A program made the position numbers and the translations under genes. The notes under the pieces are model-generated. The model made no database searches and was not told the DNA's origin. It worked only from the letters and a program-made list of their open reading frames with translations. Below are positions 5,635-7,343 of a stretch of DNA of 7,343 nucleotides, piece after piece. Source of the stretch: JBBQXK01 sp038251625 (GTDB lineage: Bacteria > Pseudomonadota > Alphaproteobacteria > Rhodobacterales > Rhodobacteraceae); assembly GCA_038251625.1 (NCBI GenBank), contig JBBSBE010000166.1, forward strand, positions 1 through 7,343, written 5' to 3'. How positions within the stretch are numbered: position 1 is the stretch's first letter; each line of letters starts with the position of its first letter.

Positions 5635-5729
5635 GGAAACAAGGAATGTTTCCAGCGGATGCAGAAATCTCGCCCAGATTTCACCACATTGGTGCGACCT
5701 GGGCGACAGTGATTCCTGTCAGCGCAGGA
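5635..5729 (-). repeat. Cluster of inverted repeats after secA
   Basis: Three simple hairpins follow one another between secA and the next gene: CACCA/TGGTG (5682-5694), GAAATCT/AGATTTC (5664-5682, 7 bp, loop 5) and GGAAAC/GTTTCC (5635-5653, 6 bp, loop 7). Weaker 5-bp repeats lie close to the stop. None is followed by a T-tract on the minus strand, so no clear intrinsic terminator ends secA. They may protect or process the message 3' end, or mark a Rho-dependent stop. No promoter or small ORF was seen in the gap. Confidence 0.45.
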
Positions 5730-7343
5730 TCAGTCGAGACGGCCGTGACAATGCTTGAACTTCTTTCCAGACCCGCAAGGGCAGGCATCGTTGCGGCCGG
5801 GATTGCCCCACGTGGTGGGATCAGCCTCGTCAAAGGCAGGGGCGTCCGCGCCCGCCATCTCGGGTACCGGGGCCGTGGCTGACACCGCAGCGGCAGCGGC
5901 GGCAACCGGTTCGCCTTTCTGCTGGGCCAGGAACTGCGCCATCATGTTTTGCTGCTCTTCCTCGGTCAGAGGACGGACGAGCGACAGCCGCTGCGTCACC
6001 TCTTGCCGCAGCGAGTTCAGCATCGTCTCAAACAGCTGGAATCCTTCGGTCTTGTATTCCGCCAAGGGGTCGCGCTGGGCGTAACCACGGAATCCCACGA
6101 CGGTGCGCAGGTGTTCCAGCCGCAAAAGATGCTCGCGCCACTTGGCGTCGATCGTTTGCAGCAGAAGCTGCTTTTCGATCTGGCGCATCGTGTCGGGTCC
6201 GAAGGCCTCGGTCTTTTCGGTCATCATCTGGGTGGCGGCGGCTGTCACGCGCTCGCGGATGACCTCCTGATCGACGCCCTCCTCGGCCGCCCATGCGGCC
6301 ACGGGCAGGTCCATCCCAAGGCGCTCTTTCGCCAGATCGGTCAGCATCTCGACATTCCACTGGTCGGGATAGCTTTTGGGCGGCAGTGCGACATCGACCA
6401 CTTCGTCGATCACCTGTTCGCGCATGTCGCCTACGATCTCGGAAAGGTCCTCGGTCTGCATGATCTCCAGCCGCTGAGCGAAGATCACTTTGCGCTGGTC
6501 GTTCATCACGTCGTCGAATTTCAGAAGCTGCTTGCGGATATCGAAGTTCCGCCCTTCGACCTTGGCCTGCGCCTTTTCGAGGCTCTTGTTGACCCAAGGA
6601 TGAACGATGGCCTCGCCATCCTTCATGCCAAGCGACGACAGGATCTTGTCCAGCCGTTCCGACCCGAAGATGCGCATCAGATCATCTTCGAGCGACAGGA
6701 AGAAGGCTGACCGCCCGGGATCGCCCTGGCGGCCAGACCGGCCCCGCAACTGATTGTCGATGCGGCGGCTTTCGTGGCGTTCGGTCGCCAGCACGAAAAG
6801 GCCCCCTGCGGTAATCACACGGGCCTTTTCGTCGGCATGTTCCGCCTCGACGCGTGCGCGCACCTCATCGGGGTCAAGGTGCGGATCTTGCACGATGGCC
6901 TGCATCACCTTCATGTCGACGTTGCCGCCAAGCTGGATGTCGGTACCGCGGCCGGCCATGTTCGTGGCGATCGTCACGGCGCTGTAGCGGCCCGCATCGG
7001 CCACGATCTGTGCCTCCTGCTCGTGCTGCCGGGCGTTCAGCACATTGTGCGTGATGCCTTCTTTCTTTAGCAGGCCAGACAGGAATTCGGATTTTTCGAT
7101 GCTGGTGGTGCCCACCAGAATCGGCTGGCCGTTCTCATGCGCCTTGCGGATCTCGGCAATGATGCCGTCGTACTTTTCGCGCGCCGTACGGTAGACCTGA
7201 TCGTGTTCGTCCTTGCGCGCAACCGGCTTGTTCGTCGGCACCTCGACCACGCCAAGGCCGTAGATCTCGCGAAACTCCTCGGCCTCGGTGGAGGCTGTGC
7301 CGGTCATCCCGGCCAGTTTCTTGTAGAGCCGGAAATAATTCTG
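5730..7343 (-). CDS. secA: Preprotein translocase ATPase SecA, C-terminal 537 residues (partial)
   Basis: SecA is the ATPase that drives unfolded preproteins through SecYEG at the inner membrane. The window holds the C-terminal 537 residues; the frame is open through the right edge, beginning at QNYFRLYKKLAGMTGT, equivalent to about residue 355-370 of the E. coli protein. The missing part is nucleotide-binding domain 1 and the preprotein-binding domain. Present are nucleotide-binding domain 2 with TNMAGRGTD (fragment residues 127-135) and QLRGRSGRQGDPG (198-210, the arginine-finger helicase motif). The helical scaffold and wing domains follow. A low-complexity linker rich in alanine leads to the zinc finger CPCGSGKKFKHCH, with ligands C521, C523, C532 and H533, which binds SecB and phospholipid in known SecA proteins. 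The intact zinc finger suggests a SecB-dependent export system. Internal methionine starts should not be taken as the gene start. Confidence 0.98.
   Translation of the reverse strand, partial: QNYFRLYKKLAGMTGTASTEAEEFREIYGLGVVEVPTNKPVARKDEHDQVYRTAREKYDGIIAEIRKAHENGQPILVGTTSIEKSEFLSGLLKKEGITHNVLNARQHEQEAQIVADAGRYSAVTIATNMAGRGTDIQLGGNVDMKVMQAIVQDPHLDPDEVRARVEAEHADEKARVITAGGLFVLATERHESRRIDNQLRGRSGRQGDPGRSAFFLSLEDDLMRIFGSERLDKILSSLGMKDGEAIVHPWVNKSLEKAQAKVEGRNFDIRKQLLKFDDVMNDQRKVIFAQRLEIMQTEDLSEIVGDMREQVIDEVVDVALPPKSYPDQWNVEMLTDLAKERLGMDLPVAAWAAEEGVDQEVIRERVTAAATQMMTEKTEAFGPDTMRQIEKQLLLQTIDAKWREHLLRLEHLRTVVGFRGYAQRDPLAEYKTEGFQLFETMLNSLRQEVTQRLSLVRPLTEEEQQNMMAQFLAQQKGEPVAAAAAAVSATAPVPEMAGADAPAFDEADPTTWGNPGRNDACPCGSGKKFKHCHGRLD

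Noticed and set aside
5605..5650. Promoter for the linker-protein gene (TTGCCG with TACACC)
   Set aside because: The spacing of about 11 bases is too short for a sigma-70 promoter and the -10 match is poor.
5949..6710. 253-codon plus-strand open frame opposite secA
   Set aside because: An antisense shadow of a highly conserved gene, with no motif of its own.
1..7343. Mobile element, CRISPR, phage or defence system
   Set aside because: No long direct or terminal repeats, no spaced short repeats, and no transposase, integrase, nuclease or toxin-antitoxin proteins are visible. The gene content is core metabolism, translation, export and envelope.

Overview
This 7.3-kb window is a high-GC chromosomal segment from an alphaproteobacterium, most likely of the Rhodobacterales. 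The pointers are a SecA ending in an alanine-rich linker and a CxC-x8-CH zinc finger, a 41-residue zinc-free ribosomal protein L36, a sigma-70 promoter of the Caulobacter/Rhodobacter type, and an envelope gene pair directly downstream of secA. This assignment rests on reading the sequence, not on a search.

Layout, left to right. Positions 1-1090 carry a minus-strand series, transcribed right to left: tRNA-Val(GAC), a hairpin terminator, rpmJ (L36), a second hairpin terminator, a class I SAM-dependent methyltransferase, a hairpin leader, and the first 26 codons of what looks like a PaiB-type FMN-binding regulator that runs off the left edge. Positions 1091-1262 are a divergent intergenic region. 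It holds a well-formed plus-strand promoter, candidate minus-strand promoter elements for the tRNA, and an unexplained minus-strand hairpin with a T-tract. Positions 1263-2942 carry two plus-strand genes: an N-formylglutamate amidohydrolase-family enzyme, then radC (JAMM domain). A CtrA-like near-match lies in the 45-bp gap between them.

Positions 2993-7343 are again minus-strand. The C-terminal 537 residues of secA enter from the right edge. A 157-bp gap rich in inverted repeats follows, then a membrane-anchored or secreted protein with a Pro/Ala-rich linker and four cysteines. Eighteen bases after its stop begins a secreted protein that fuses a PstS-like periplasmic-binding domain to an OmpA-type peptidoglycan-binding domain. 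The last two genes probably form one transcription unit and appear to be envelope proteins. Their position after secA suggests, but does not show, a link to the envelope or to export.

Most of the window is ordinary core genome. I see no transposon, CRISPR array, phage gene or defence system. The points most worth a second look are the PBP-OmpA fusion and its partner, a hairpin that overlaps the partner's ribosome binding site, the tRNA-rpmJ arrangement, and the CtrA-like site before radC.
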